A stretch of 64,000 nucleotides of DNA from Rhynchopus sp. YZ270_cl-10 (Eukaryota; Euglenozoa; Diplonemea; Diplonemida; Diplonemidae): positions 558,001 through 622,000 of the forward strand of contig OZ037847.1 of NCBI GenBank assembly GCA_964035575.1, read 5' to 3'. The notes under the pieces are model-generated. The model saw only the letters and a program-made list of their open reading frames with translations, did not search any database and was not told the DNA's origin. Within the stretch, counting starts at the first letter, position 1. Each line of letters begins with the position of its first letter. Shown one piece after another: positions 1-10,262 of the stretch. The position numbers and the translations under genes were made by a program.

Positions 1-245
1 GGCTCTGGTGCACACACATTATTTTAAACAGACTCATTTCTGAAGTACATCGCAAATGTAAAACAAAACAAAACAAAACAAAAAACTTTGACTCTTTCTT
101 GAAAACTAAGTGTTTTCATCGCCGCGGTCACGCATCATCTATCGAGGCTAAGAGTCAGCTTAACGAACCAGTGTGTACACTTTTGCGGGGGGGGAACTGT
201 GGTGTTTCTTTGCAAAAAAAAAAAATAAATAAATAATGAAAAACT

Positions 246-312
246 GTTGTCATTGATGCAGACACCTCCGACTGACCCACGTACGATGTCAGCCATCCGG
301 ATGAAAGCACAA
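246..312 (-). repeat. H4 short repeat
   Basis: Class H4. The plus strand carries GATGCAGACACCTCC, then ACTGACCCACGTACGATG and a CATCCGGATG palindrome. Near-identical copies are at 7626, 32447 and 39267. On the minus strand the stretch GGGTCAGTCGGAGG resembles a tRNA D-arm/A-box. Confidence 0.8.
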
Positions 313-743
313 AAGTACTGGAAAGAGAACGACAACCCGAAAGGGGGTTTTGTCTTAAAGATATTTCATAGATTTGCCGAGATGCGTTTTTTTTTTTCTC
401 TTCTTCTTTTGATATTTTGTTGAGTGGAAGACTGCCAATAGACAGTCTTCACCCCTTTTTTTGCGCCAAAAAACAGGAGTTCCTCGCGCAAATAAGGCAC
501 TGCAACAAACTAGGAGTTTTTGCATCATTTTTTCGTTTGGGTATATGACAAATTTGTAACAAAAAATAAAATAAAAATAAAATGATGCCTCTGTGGCAAG
601 CACCTCTGCGGCTGCACCCACAATGGAATACTGGTGTGTTGGATTCCGACCCGATGTGGTCTTCACCAGCACTCTGCAGACTTATTCCCACATGCACAGT
701 TCCCTGATGACAGTGAACAGATGCAAAAAAAAGGGAGAAAAAG

Positions 744-784
744 GTTTGATAAGATGAACCTAAGCACCGTTGTGTAGTCACCTT
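744..784 (-). repeat. H1 hairpin repeat
   Basis: Class H1. Outer stem AAGATGA/TCACCTT, inner CTAAGC arm, divergent loop. It follows an A-rich run on the plus strand. Confidence 0.7.
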
Positions 785-835
785 TAAAACATGTGGAGAT
801 GAACTTCATACTTCGAGGGTACAAAAGGAAGCGCA

Positions 836-877
836 GTTTATAAAATGAACCTCGGCCTCTCGTGCTTTAGTCACCTT
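836..877 (-). repeat. H1 hairpin repeat
   Basis: Class H1 with the common CCTCTCGTGC loop. The outer arms AAAATGA and TCACCTT form two A-C clashes as plus-strand RNA but two G.U pairs as minus-strand RNA. Confidence 0.8.
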
Positions 878-887
878 GAACAAAAAA

Positions 888-924
888 GTTTGATTGGAAA
901 TACACCCTCTCGTAACAGTGTACC
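888..924 (-). repeat. H5 short repeat
   Basis: Class H5: GTTTGATTGGAAATAC, then CCTCTCGTAACAGTGTACC. It lies 10 nt from the H1 copy at 836 and 12 nt from the H2 copy at 937. Confidence 0.8.
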
Positions 925-936
925 AAAAAAAACCCC

Positions 937-966
937 TTGTAAGATGAATGCGCCTCTCGTGTACAT
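937..966 (-). repeat. H2 hairpin repeat
   Basis: Class H2: AAGATGAATGCGC, loop CTCTC, then GTGTACAT. Third element in a row of three different classes. Confidence 0.7.
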
Positions 967-1426
967 AAAACAAATAAAATAAAATTGATAGTACGATACG
1001 TCTCGCGTAATGTCACCAAAAATATCGTCCCACCCTTCCCCCCCGCATGATGCAAGAGAAAGCCATCTCCCCTGTTTTTTTTTCCATGCACTTCCACTAG
1101 ACACCCTACTGCATAAAAGTGGTGCAGCTTCCCGCTCCCATTACCCGACACAAAAAAAAAAGAAGAGAAAAAAAACAGTTTGAAGGATCATAACGGAACG
1201 CTACAGACAGAATTGAGCATTTTTTTGTTGCAATAAAATATTGGTGTGGCTGAATGTGGGCAATAAAGTGCGATTACCCCTTATCAGCCACCAAACGAAA
1301 GGAAAAAAAAAAAACGAATCCCAAACCCCCATCCCTTCCCATTCCCCATTTTACAACAGTCCCCCCTTCCCCCTCCCACCCCCCCTTTTTTTTCTCTCTT
1401 CTTCGCCAATTTTTTTTTTTTTCAAA

Positions 1427-2959
1427 TTAGGCGGGGAGAGTACCGGTTGCGGGACGGGCCTGGAAATTTCCTGCAGTTGTTGCGGCGGTGCAGAGTGGGG
1501 GGAGGATTGGGGTGAGGCCGGAGTTGGGAGGTGAGGGTGAGAGGACGGGGTGGCACTGGGAGGTGGGGCAGGTGCTGCCTTGTGCGTGCGGCATGGGTGG
1601 TGTTGCCTGGCGCTCGCCTCCGACACCCACACCGGCACTCCGCCTGCTCCCATTTGAACCCGCACTCCCCTCTCGCGCAGACAGTAAAGGAGTTGCCGCA
1701 GCCGCATGTGGCGAACTCCGCTCATCCGTAAACCCCCCAGTCTTCAAATACTTATACTCCTGCAGCAACGTATGATAAATATAACGCAGCTGGTCCAACG
1801 ACTGCACCATCCCTGCCCGCTGCATCCGCAACGTCTTTATCGCCCCAAGCACATCAAAGTTGAATTTAAATGGTCTAGGTATTTTCCCTCGGGCACCTAA
1901 CATATGCATATAATACGACTGTTTAAAAAGCGCCAGCAGAACGTGAACTGTGATGAAACATCCGGTTCGTCCAATGCCTGCGGAGCAGTGGACGAGGATA
2001 GGGGGGACGGTGGTGTTGCCGTGGAAGAAGTCTTCGAGGCAGTCTTTGTCTACGGGGCGGGCGGCATAGCGTTTTTTGCGGCGGCGGACAGCATGGATTT
2101 CTGCTGAGGAGGGAGGTGGCATGGCAGCGAGAACGCAGGATTGGCTGGCAGTGCGTTCATAGAGCTCGTCATCGGTGTCGTCGACAATGTCCGTGACGCG
2201 TCCATCCTCGGCGTGTAGCACGCTCCGGATGTATTCGTCTGAGATGCGCAGCAGGTGCGCAAGACCCAAAGAATCGCCATCAGGCACCCCATGGTCCGGC
2301 CAAGCAACATGCTGAATATGCGTCACATCCCGCTTCTGCCCAAAGCAAAATATCGTAAAGTGCTTTATCAAGAGGTCCCCCTTCCGCTCCTCCTTCAACA
2401 CCGTCCGCCCATCCACAAACTGCCACCTCACCAACACATCCCCCGCCAGCAGCACCGGGTCTTTGTCCACCTCCGTCGGCGACTCTGGCCAGTACTTCGC
2501 GCACTTCACCTTGCGCGACCGCTCGACCTCCTGCGTAAGCATGATGATGAGACGCACGTCGTTCTCCCATATGACACGCCAGAAGTCCTCTACTGTGTTG
2601 TCCTTTGGTGCCTGCGCGCATATGTAGTTGTGGTGCGGCAGGCAGAAGGCCTTCCCGTCGATGAACGACGCGTTGATGTAGTCGGAGGGGTGCGTGGGGC
2701 AGGCGCGCAGCTTGACACGGGTCTTGTCGTTCGGGAGCACATCTGGGTAGCGGTTCTTCTCCTTGTTCTCAACAAGCTCGCCCACAGTCGTGACGTGCGC
2801 TGGATCCGAGGACATATCACGTGAATGTTCAAGGAGCGACTCCCACTCCACATCCAGCACAGTACGCTCACCCTGCACGTCATGCGCCTTCGTAGACAAC
2901 GACTCCACGTGCACTTCTAAGTCGCTGATCCCCGGGCCATTCGCCCGAGGGCTCCACAT
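1427..2959 (-). CDS. classical protein tyrosine phosphatase, 510 aa
   Basis: Hydrolyses phosphotyrosine on proteins, presumably in the cytosol since no signal peptide or membrane segment is visible. The classical PTP motifs are in order: the KNRY phosphotyrosine loop (about 68-71), the WPDHGVP loop with the general-acid Asp222, the catalytic signature HCSAGIGRTG with nucleophile Cys325 and Arg331, and a Q-loop with Gln386 and Gln390. All key residues are present, so it should be active. An insertion of about 70 residues (245-318) separates the WPD loop from the P-loop, longer than usual. Residues about 410-510 form a Ser/Pro/Ala-rich tail. The ATG at 2959 is preceded by ACTACACAG, a good splice-leader acceptor. 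No intron is needed. Which substrate it acts on cannot be told. Confidence 0.93.
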   Translation of the reverse strand: MWSPRANGPGISDLEVHVESLSTKAHDVQGERTVLDVEWESLLEHSRDMSSDPAHVTTVGELVENKEKNRYPDVLPNDKTRVKLRACPTHPSDYINASFIDGKAFCLPHHNYICAQAPKDNTVEDFWRVIWENDVRLIIMLTQEVERSRKVKCAKYWPESPTEVDKDPVLLAGDVLVRWQFVDGRTVLKEERKGDLLIKHFTIFCFGQKRDVTHIQHVAWPDHGVPDGDSLGLAHLLRISDEYIRSVLHAEDGRVTDIVDDTDDELYERTASQSCVLAAMPPPSSAEIHAVRRRKKRYAARPVDKDCLEDFFHGNTTVPPILVHCSAGIGRTGCFITVHVLLALFKQSYYMHMLGARGKIPRPFKFNFDVLGAIKTLRMQRAGMVQSLDQLRYIYHTLLQEYKYLKTGGFTDERSSPHAAAATPLLSAREGSAGSNGSRRSAGVGVGGERQATPPMPHAQGSTCPTSQCHPVLSPSPPNSGLTPILPPLCTAATTAGNFQARPATGTLPA

Positions 2960-3774
2960 TTCTGTGTAGTTTTGTGTATTTTATTCGCGTTTCGGGGGGT
3001 ATTTTATCCCTCAAGAGGTGCGTTTTATAGTGTGTTTTTTTCCTGGGTTGTTGGTGGTCTGGTGGTCAAAAAAAAAACATCGGCATTTTGCATTTTCGGA
3101 ATCCGTCCGTCCAGTAGAGGTCACTTTGCCAAAATGGACAGGGTTTTTGACAGGGTTTTTCCGGAACACCGGGTTTGAAGGGAAAAAAAAAAATAGTAAA
3201 ACAAAAGCCGAGAGGAAAAGGTAATGTATCAGTGCAAGGGGAAGCATTTTCGAAAAGAGAAGGGCGGTCACGAAACCTGTTGTCGCGGGAAGGCAAAGTG
3301 GTGGCAGCGATCCGACTGACAAAAAATCACCCACATCGGTGAACAATGCATTCTCCTGTACTCTTCCTCACTCCCGTTGTCGACATTGTCCTGGAAGCAC
3401 CATTGGGCGAGGATGAAGCTTCCGCCCAGACCAAAAGAGACGCACTCACCAGGAGCAGCGCACAGCCCCCTAGAGAACAAGGCCTACTGCACAGCAGAAG
3501 TTGCATTGTCTGACCATTTTGGACGAGAAAGATGTGGATACGTAAGGCCAAACAGGGTTCCCCGGAAATTCAATTGGGCCACAAAAAAGGAAAGAATTTT
3601 GTATCAGTTTTTAAAAGGTTGTAATTGAAGAGTTATTTACATCCACCCCCCCTTTGGAAGGGTGTCGGAAGTAGCGAATATTCTTCTTGAATCATCATAT
3701 ACCAAACTCCATTTTTTTTCCCGTTGTTGTCGCAATTTTATGGCTACATTTTTTTTCCCTCAGCAAGAACCGAA
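2960..3774. other. spacer, no supported gene
   Basis: T-rich and A-rich runs, and a short direct repeat of GACAGGGTTTTT near 3138-3162. A minus-strand 59-codon reading frame with a hydrophobic start (3327-3506) is possible but not supported; see the rejected list. Confidence 0.5.
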
Positions 3775-4191
3775 TCACCCCCTCTTTTTAGGGTCAATAT
3801 CGATCAGCCCCTCCTCCAGCTGGGCGTGCAGCTCTTCAAGGTCTATGCTGCTTTCCCCATCTGCCCCTTCCTCCGCGAGATGGATCTGCTCGACAAAGTA
3901 CTGTGGTGAGCCGAGAGGGGCGGGTGAAGCTTCTGACATAGGTGCATCTCGCAAAGGGTCCTCAGGGACAGCAACAGGGCTTTTGATATGCCCACCACGC
4001 CTGTACGCAGGCACAGACACATCTCCCGACGTACCCCGACCTGTCGCATGAAACACCCCATGTGAACTCAGAAACGCAACCCAATGGACCACCACAATAA
4101 CCACAACCACAAAAATCACCAAACCATTTTTAGGCGTCTTAAAAAAAACCCCAAAGGGGGAGGGGGGAATAACCCCCCCACCCCTCGCCAC
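3775..4191 (-). CDS. partial small one-helix membrane protein
   Basis: An open frame of about 138 codons ending at a TAA/TAG-type stop at 3775. It starts with a Gly/Pro-rich stretch, followed by one strongly hydrophobic Val/Ile helix (residues about 23-41) and a hydrophilic acidic tail rich in Glu, Asp and Ser. The first codon in the open frame is GTG, not ATG, and no in-frame ATG precedes the helix. The true start is therefore probably in an upstream exon or further upstream in the same open frame. Strand, spacing and composition agree with its neighbours, and the helix-plus-acidic-tail organisation looks protein-like. I do not recognise a family. It may be a tail- or signal-anchored protein. 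The boundaries are uncertain. Confidence 0.45.
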   Translation of the reverse strand: MARGGGVIPPSPFGVFFKTPKNGLVIFVVVVIVVVHWVAFLSSHGVFHATGRGTSGDVSVPAYRRGGHIKSPVAVPEDPLRDAPMSEASPAPLGSPQYFVEQIHLAEEGADGESSIDLEELHAQLEEGLIDIDPKKRG

Positions 4192-4564
4192 CCCTATGGA
4201 GAAGTTTTTAAGAGTTTTGTGAAACGCAAAATGGGGGATGGACGAACTTTTTTTTTTGATCAGAGAATTGAAACAGGGTTGGGGGGGAGAGAGAGAGAGC
4301 TAGAAAACACATAGGATATGTTGCGGTGCGTATGCTTTTTTTTGTTGTTATGTTGTACTTGTATTGCGAGGCGGTGGTGTACAAAAAAAGGTATGTATGG
4401 CTCGCTTTCTTTCGCTAGGTCGGCCTAAGGCGATTGCATATTCTACGCTTCGAGTATTCGTTGTGGTTTAATGTCTGTCAAAGGGATCAAAAAAAAACCT
4501 GGTATCCTATTGCCCGCTCCTTCTCTGCTACTGTTTCCCTCTGGAGGGGCAGGTGTCCGTAGTC

Positions 4565-4642
4565 TTATTTGGACCTCTGCCTCATCTTCCTCCTACGGAG
4601 TTTCAATCTCTTCAACCTCTTCTTCTTCCACTTCGGCCTCAT
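4565..4642 (-). CDS. RPL41: ribosomal protein eL41, copy 1 (25 aa)
   Basis: Encodes the smallest eukaryotic ribosomal protein, a Lys/Arg helix of the 60S subunit at the intersubunit bridge. The product begins MRPKWKKKR and ends RRRKMRQRSK, close to the universal eL41 pattern M-R-x-K-W-K-K-K-R...K-M-R-x-R-S-K, and at 25 residues is exactly the family length. A second in-frame ATG nine codons upstream (4669) would give 34 residues. I prefer the downstream ATG because the intervening DNA contains TTCCCAG, a splice-acceptor sequence, 10 nt before it. The stop is TAA. It is the last transcribed of three tandem copies. It is easily missed by gene finders because of its length. Confidence 0.92.
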   Translation of the reverse strand: MRPKWKKKRLKRLKLRRRKMRQRSK

Positions 4643-5287
4643 GCCGTTTGGCCTGGGAACGGATCCCATTTTTTGTTGTTTCTGTCTGTTGTGTTGTGAG
4701 AATGTAGGAGGATAAAAGCAGGGTATCAAATACGTTAGGTACCAAATTTAGTAAAAAATAAAAGAAAGAGGGGTAGAAACCTGCTAAAACGCATCTCGGT
4801 TGAGCTCATAAGGTGGGCTGTACCGTAATAAAACGGAGGCGGGTTCACAACCGCGAGGAGAATCGTCACGCAATCTCTCTTATATGATTTTTCGCCTTCA
4901 CCTTAATCAATCGTTATCGTACAGCATCAGCTCTGTGGAATTTCACTGCGTTGTCGGAGATGATGTCAAAATCTCCGGTCAGCGTGCATAATTTTAACAC
5001 ACACTACGCAGTGAACATGGTGTGGCACGGATGCGATTGGACGACGGTAATAGCCTATCAATCCGGGTACGTTAATGGAATGGAGGAAGGGGGAAAAGAA
5101 ATGGAGGAAAAAACAAAAGAGGCAGGGTTTTATCTGGTCGATTTTCTTTGCGCTATTTTTTTTATTTTTCCTTTGAGGAACAAAGGATTGCGTAGGGGGA
5201 GGTACAGTGGCAGCAAGGGGCAAGACCCCCAACCCACTTAATACAACATCCCTCCCCTTCTTTCCATGCGCGCTAATGCCCCTCTGA

Positions 5288-5365
5288 TCACTTCGACCTC
5301 TGCCTCATCTTCCTCCTACGGAGTTTCAATCTCTTCAACCTCTTCTTCTTCCACTTCGGCCTCAT
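5288..5365 (-). CDS. RPL41: ribosomal protein eL41, copy 2 (25 aa)
   Basis: Same 25-residue eL41 product as copy 1, lying exactly 723 bp further along. The reading frame and the upstream 45-nt block (including TTCCCAG and the alternative ATG at 5392) are conserved. The end differs: the stop is TGA instead of TAA and the penultimate Ser codon is TCG, so the homology with the other copies stops abruptly at the stop codon. Keeping the protein unchanged while the 3' flank is replaced suggests purifying selection and a working gene. Confidence 0.9.
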   Translation of the reverse strand: MRPKWKKKRLKRLKLRRRKMRQRSK

Positions 5366-6097
5366 GCCGTTTGGCCTGGGAACGGATCCCATTTTTTGTT
5401 GTTTCTGTCTGTTGGGTTGTGTTGTGTTGTGGATATCGGGTATCGGGAGGATAAAGACTTTTTTCTCCAAAAAAAAGGACCTGAACCACTCTTTGGTTAC
5501 TCGAACTATGGAATTTGGAAACCACAAAACTTCTCGGGGGGTTTCCTCTGTTGGGAATTCAAATATGTAGGAAGAGAAACAGAGATGCATTGGAGGATAT
5601 AGCCACCATTTTAATTTGAACAAAAAGTAGTTGAAACTAAAATGCAACTCGGTTGTGCTGCATGCAAAGGGTAGGACGTGAGTGGTCAGTACAAAAGAGA
5701 AAGTTAAAGTACATTCTTTTGCATCGATTCGATAGAGCCTCAGAGAGCGCCGAGGAAGTGGATTTGAAAAGAAAAAAAAAAAAGGTAAACGAAGGAAACT
5801 AGAGGGAGAGGAGGGACCAATTTTTTTTTGCATTTCAACAGCAGCAACCCTTATTTGAAGTATCCTGAACAACATTGAGGGTGATTTTATTGTTCAACGT
5901 TTTTTTAATGTGTTGCTGCAGCCATCAATGAAATGCGTTTTGATAAGAGCTCCTTTATTTTTTTTCCGCAATCAGCAAAAAAGGCGCCCTTTCTTTGAAA
6001 ACTACGTTTTCTTTTTGGAGGGGGTTTTTTTCAATGCAACGTCTTCGCATGCTTCCGGTAGTGGTCCTAATTGAAGGTGCTGCGTCGTGCCGTAGTC

Positions 6098-6175
6098 TTA
6101 TTTGGACCTCTGCCTCATCTTCCTCCTACGGAGTTTCAATCTCTTCAACCTCTTCTTCTTCCACTTCGGCCTCAT
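6098..6175 (-). CDS. RPL41: ribosomal protein eL41, copy 3 (25 aa)
   Basis: Third tandem eL41 copy, 810 bp from copy 2 and the first to be transcribed. It shares with copy 1 both the coding sequence and the first bases after the TAA stop, so copies 1 and 3 are the closest pair. The alternative upstream ATG is at 6202, with the same TTCCCAG acceptor-like sequence between the two ATGs. Three doses may serve the need for abundant ribosomal protein where promoters are shared in a polycistron. That last point is inference. Confidence 0.9.
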   Translation of the reverse strand: MRPKWKKKRLKRLKLRRRKMRQRSK

Positions 6176-6340
6176 GCCGTTTGGCCTGGGAACGGATCCC
6201 ATTTTTTGTTGTTTCTGTCTGTTGTGTTGTGGAATATAGGGGAGATAAAAGCAGGGTATTAGACAAATGAACTTTACGTTCAGACCAAATTTAGCGGTGT
6301 TATGTAATGTTGTGTCTTATTTGAGAAAAAGAAAAGAAAA

Positions 6341-6382
6341 GTTTATAAGATGGCCCTAAGCCTCTCGCTGCTTAGTCACCTT
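6341..6382 (-). repeat. H1 hairpin repeat
   Basis: Class H1: AAGATGG, CTAAGC, loop CTCTCGCT, GCTTAG, TCACCTT. The inner six-base stem is perfect. Confidence 0.85.
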
Positions 6383-6651
6383 ATCATATTCGTTATCGCG
6401 GAGCAACAGCTGCGCTGAAAAATGAAGAGTATGAGAAAGGACATAACCAAATTCAAAAAATAAACAACTTTTTTTTTGTGTGTGTTTGTCGGGAATAGAG
6501 AAGTGGGGAGAGAAGGGAGGCGAAGGGGAAGGGGGGAAGAACGTGGGAAGGGAGACGGGATTGGCTAATTGTATCCGTTTAAAAAAAAAATATAGCGGAG
6601 CTCACCGAAGCATTTTGCGCCATATTTTTTTTTTTTTTTCTCTCTTGAAAA

Positions 6652-7311
6652 CAGGGTCCTCAGCCTGCACCCCCCTGTGGGAATTTTAGGGGTGCAAAAA
6701 TTTTTCTGTACAAAACCCTTCAGAAAAGTCCATTCCGAGCTTTCTCCCCACACAAGCGGTCGTCGCGCGCGCTTCGCGCGCGCTCCTCCCTGACAAAGTT
6801 GGGAGAGGCGTGAAAATTCACGGGAAAATGGGGAAACCGGGGCCTGACGCTATTTTTTGGGTTTTTGCGAAATCGTGGTTGGCTCAAAAAAATTTTCCCG
6901 CGCCCGTTTTTTTATTTCACATTGGGGTGTCTTTCCGCGAGCGCAGCGAGCGGAAAAATACACTCAGTACCCATGCATAAAACGAAATACACTTCCACGT
7001 AATCACTTCGCTTGCTTTCCTGGAACTGCTATAGGTGGCGACAATCGCAGGGAGCATCCCTGGAACCACTTTCACACATTGTGAGTGTGACAGCCACCGA
7101 GTGGTGCTTGGCTATGTCCGTTGTGGTACTGACGAAAAGCCAGAGAATCCCTGCTGAAGCCTGAAATCCCCCCTCAAAAAATTTTTTTCGTCCCAAAAAA
7201 ACTTTTTTTTTTTTTTGGGGGGGTGCAAAAATATTTTTTGCACCCCCCCGATTTTTCTTTTTTTTTTTTTTGGGTGCAAAAAATTTTTTTTGCACCCCCT
7301 TGAGGACCCTG
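6652..7311. mobile_element. non-autonomous hAT-like DNA transposon, 660 bp
   Basis: Ends in perfect 11-bp terminal inverted repeats (CAGGGTCCTCA at 6652-6662 and its complement at 7301-7311), flanked on both sides by the 8-bp duplication CTTGAAAA (6644-6651, 7312-7319). An 8-bp target duplication with CAGGG-type ends is the mark of the hAT superfamily. No transposase frame is visible, so it would need a helper. Inside are GC-rich palindromes (6768-6786; CGCGAGCGCAGCGAGCG near 6947) and a GGCCTGACGCTA segment that recurs in the element at 56998. Confidence 0.85.
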
Positions 7312-7625
7312 CTTGAAAACTATGTGTTATTAGTGCAGACACCCAAAGAACGAGCTCCATTATACTTTTTGTCAACATTTTTGTTGTATTGACAATCACG
7401 TTATACCTACTGATATAACGATCATAAAGAGCATTTTTTTTTTCTCCCACTGAAACCCATTTAAAGCATGGACACCAACTGGGTGTAGCAGACTGTTTTT
7501 TTTATTATTATTTCCTCCCCATCAACTGCGCCATTGAACCAGAACATTAAACTTTAGAAGAAAAAAGAAAGAGTTAAACCATGAATACCCTTGAAAGTGC
7601 AAACACGAGAGGGAAAAAAAGTGAA

Positions 7626-7689
7626 GTTATTAATGCAGACACCTCCGACTGACCCACGTACGATGCCAGCCATCCGGATGAAAGCACAA
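7626..7689 (-). repeat. H4 short repeat
   Basis: Class H4, almost identical to the copy at 246 over about 60 bp. Confidence 0.85.
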
Positions 7690-9579
7690 GAATGCTCTTT
7701 TTCAAAAGGTATCGCTCTTTTCTGGGTATGCATTATTCCCACGAATTCCAGATTTGAAGAGGGGGGTGTTACGCAGGGGGGGTATATTCTGGGAGATGTG
7801 TAGCAGGTCTTTGTTCAGACCATTATACGATGTCTTGTATCACCTATCACCGGATAGGGGATACATGCATCGAAAAGGCACCCTCCTTATGTCTAGACCA
7901 TCATGGACACCAAAGGTTTTAAATTTACAGACAGTTTGCTAAAAACCCCACAAATCTCCTCATATACTTAATGTATCATTCAGACAACCCTATATCCTCC
8001 ACCTGAAACACAAGGAAGTTTTAAGCGGTTTGCAGGGGTACTGAAGAGAAGTAAAACTTAAAAGGTAGCACCGTTGGCGACCTTTTAGGATGCAGGTGCA
8101 AAACTTGCCAATTTCATAAAAATTTTTAGTCAAATTAGGCAAAAATTCTGAACACTGTACATCAACTCAAAAATGAAAAAAATCTTAAAAAAATTTGGGC
8201 CCAAAAACGATGCAGGCACAACAAAAAAAGGATCAGAGCTTCTTTTTGTCCACCCTTTTTTTACCCCCTGATAAAATCGGAATAGTGTATATAGTGAGCA
8301 ATCCTTACACCATGGGGGAATATTGGCGGTGCGAGAAGGCAGAACTCATCCGAAAAAAGAAAATGGTTTGCTTTTTGCGTTAATATGGAACACCAGCACC
8401 AAGACAACCCATCGATGCACATTATGCACACACATGAAGTCATAATCAAAGAGGGAAATCAATGATTGACCAAAAATGTGGTGCTAATAGTTTGTGCTAA
8501 AGGGTACATAGGTTAGAGAAAGAAAGAAAAAAAGGAATGAAACAAAGAAAGTTGACTTGAAATACAAAGTCACTAAAAAAAGAGAAAGAGGGAAAAAAAA
8601 ACACAATTTTTTTTCCGACAAAAAATACCCCCTACCCCCTCCCGCTCTGATTTCTTGAATACCATTGGATTACTTTAACCTTACGATACCAGCCATCCCC
8701 CTTCCCCTTTGTTGCGTCATCCGTAGAAATATTACCTATCAAAAGATAAGTGAATTTTTGGGAATGCAAAAAGCTACCCCGAAAGGTTAGGGGTGCTTAC
8801 GAGACTGCAGATGGAAAAAAACAGCCAAAAAAAAAAAAATAATAATAATCACGTTTTACATTTCACGTTCACACCCCTTTTTGTTCGCCTTTTTTTTCTG
8901 CCTCTTTCGGAAAAAAGTTTCCTCAATAAAAAATACTGTGACGTTGAACGTGACAACGCCTCTGCGGACTGTGAATTCACTGTTGTCATTTTTTCTTTTT
9001 TTTTTTTCCCCTTCTCTTTTTTGGTGTGGCACGTTCAGCAGCTTTTTGGTTTACATATGAACTATGTATGAAGTACATAAATAGACATTATTTTTGGAGC
9101 GTGCCACACCATTTTTTGTGCTTTTTTTTTGTTTTTTGTTTGTTTGCTTTTTTTTATTTTTTTGTGTGTGGTGTGTGTGAGTGTCACGGAAAACGTGGTT
9201 TTTTTTTTCTTTTTGAAAAATCGATGAACGAATGGTCAACCTCGCTTATTTTTTAATTTTTTTGTTTTGTGTGATTCTCCACACAGCCTATTTTGCCGTT
9301 CCTTGTGTGTGTGAGTTTAGAAGCAGGTGTGGGTGGTTCCTACGAGCGGAACATTGCCCAGTTGTGTGTGAAGTGTATATTGTGGACTAAAAGAAATTTT
9401 TTTTTGTTTTTTGTTTTGTTTTGTTTTGTTACAGACAACAACTTTATTTGCTCGCATTAAAGGAGAATTAAGTTGATACTTTTTATGTATTTTTTTTTTG
9501 GGAATTTTTTTTTCAACGAAAAAATAAGTTGGTAAAGATGCACTTCACGTGATAGCCACCTTCAAAACGAAAAAGTGAA

Positions 9580-9645
9580 GTTGATAGTGCAAACACCTCT
9601 GGGACGCAGGCACTGACACTCCACGGGTTATCGAACCCCGGAGTT
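9580..9645 (-). repeat. H3 repeat with B-box-like arm
   Basis: Fullest class H3 copy: GTGCAAACACCTCTGGGACGCAGGCACT, then a second hairpin ACTCC...GGAGT. On the minus strand its loop reads GGGTTCGATAACCC, close to a tRNA T-arm/B-box. The element is followed on the minus strand by a short pyrimidine run. Confidence 0.8.
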
Positions 9646-9727
9646 AAAAAAACATAAACACATACTATCAGAAAGGACGGAATCTGTTCACAATGCCGCC
9701 TTTCGAGACGTAGAAAAAGAAGAAAAA

Positions 9728-9757
9728 GTTATTAAGCCTCTCCTGCTTAGTTACCTT
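9728..9757 (-). repeat. H1 hairpin repeat, shortened
   Basis: TAAGC, loop CTCTCCT, GCTTA, then GTTACCTT. The left outer arm is missing. Confidence 0.6.
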
Positions 9758-10262
9758 GAGGAAATAGTTGTGGATGCACCCGTTTGTGTTGCACATCCAT
9801 CTTTTGCGAAGGAAAAGAAACACACACACACACAAAATTACATTTCAATATTCTCCCCTCATTTCTTTCTCATGAACGAACAAAAACCCTGAGGAAAGGT
9901 GACGCAGAAAATACCCTTGTTGGGATAGTGCAGTAGCGTGAATTGTATTGCACACAATTATATTTCTTGCAAAAAAAAAAAAAAAACACAAAAATAAACC
10001 CCAAACGTGCTCCCCTCCCCTCTGTGTTAGTTGTCTGTGGACAAACCTGTACCGCCCATCCGACCCCTCCCGACCCTATTGTTTTTGTCGCTTAAAAAGA
10101 GTACAGCGGCACTCAATTTTAAGAAGCCTTTTTCTTGCAAAAAGGAAGACCCGTTTTTTTCTCTTCTTTTTTACCTTTTTTATATATTCTCGTGCAACGT
10201 GCAGGTTTTCTGCTAATGTGCGACTGTTACTCCAAAAAACTACCATGTAGATCCAACGGGGG

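Larger units (their letters stand above)
1..1426. other. gene-free spacer with hairpin repeats
   Basis: I see no convincing coding exon here. The stretch holds homopolymer runs and five short hairpin-like repeats (246-312, 744-784, 836-877, 888-924, 937-966), listed separately. All five lie in the same orientation. It is downstream of the phosphatase gene, whose stop is at 1427. Confidence 0.6.
4560..6235 (-). repeat. tandem triplication carrying RPL41
   Basis: Three copies of a block of about 135 bp (4560-4695, 5290-5420, 6093-6232), each with the eL41 frame and about 45 bp 5' of it. The spacers of 600-700 bp between them are largely unrelated A/T-rich sequence. Conservation is therefore restricted to the gene and its immediate upstream region, not a large repeat unit. 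I see no other gene in the spacers. Confidence 0.85.
6176..10262. other. 4 kb gene-free spacer
   Basis: No convincing exon on either strand. It contains the hAT-like element at 6652-7311, hairpin repeats at 6341, 7626, 9580 and 9728, partial H3/H4 at 7325-7343, a partial H5 at 8551-8573 and many T runs. An AGGT...ACCT hairpin lies near 8059-8087. Confidence 0.6.

Noticed and set aside
3327-3506. 59-codon minus-strand frame with a hydrophobic N-terminus
   Set aside because: It could be a small secreted peptide, but there is no homologue, no clear acceptor and no second copy to support it.
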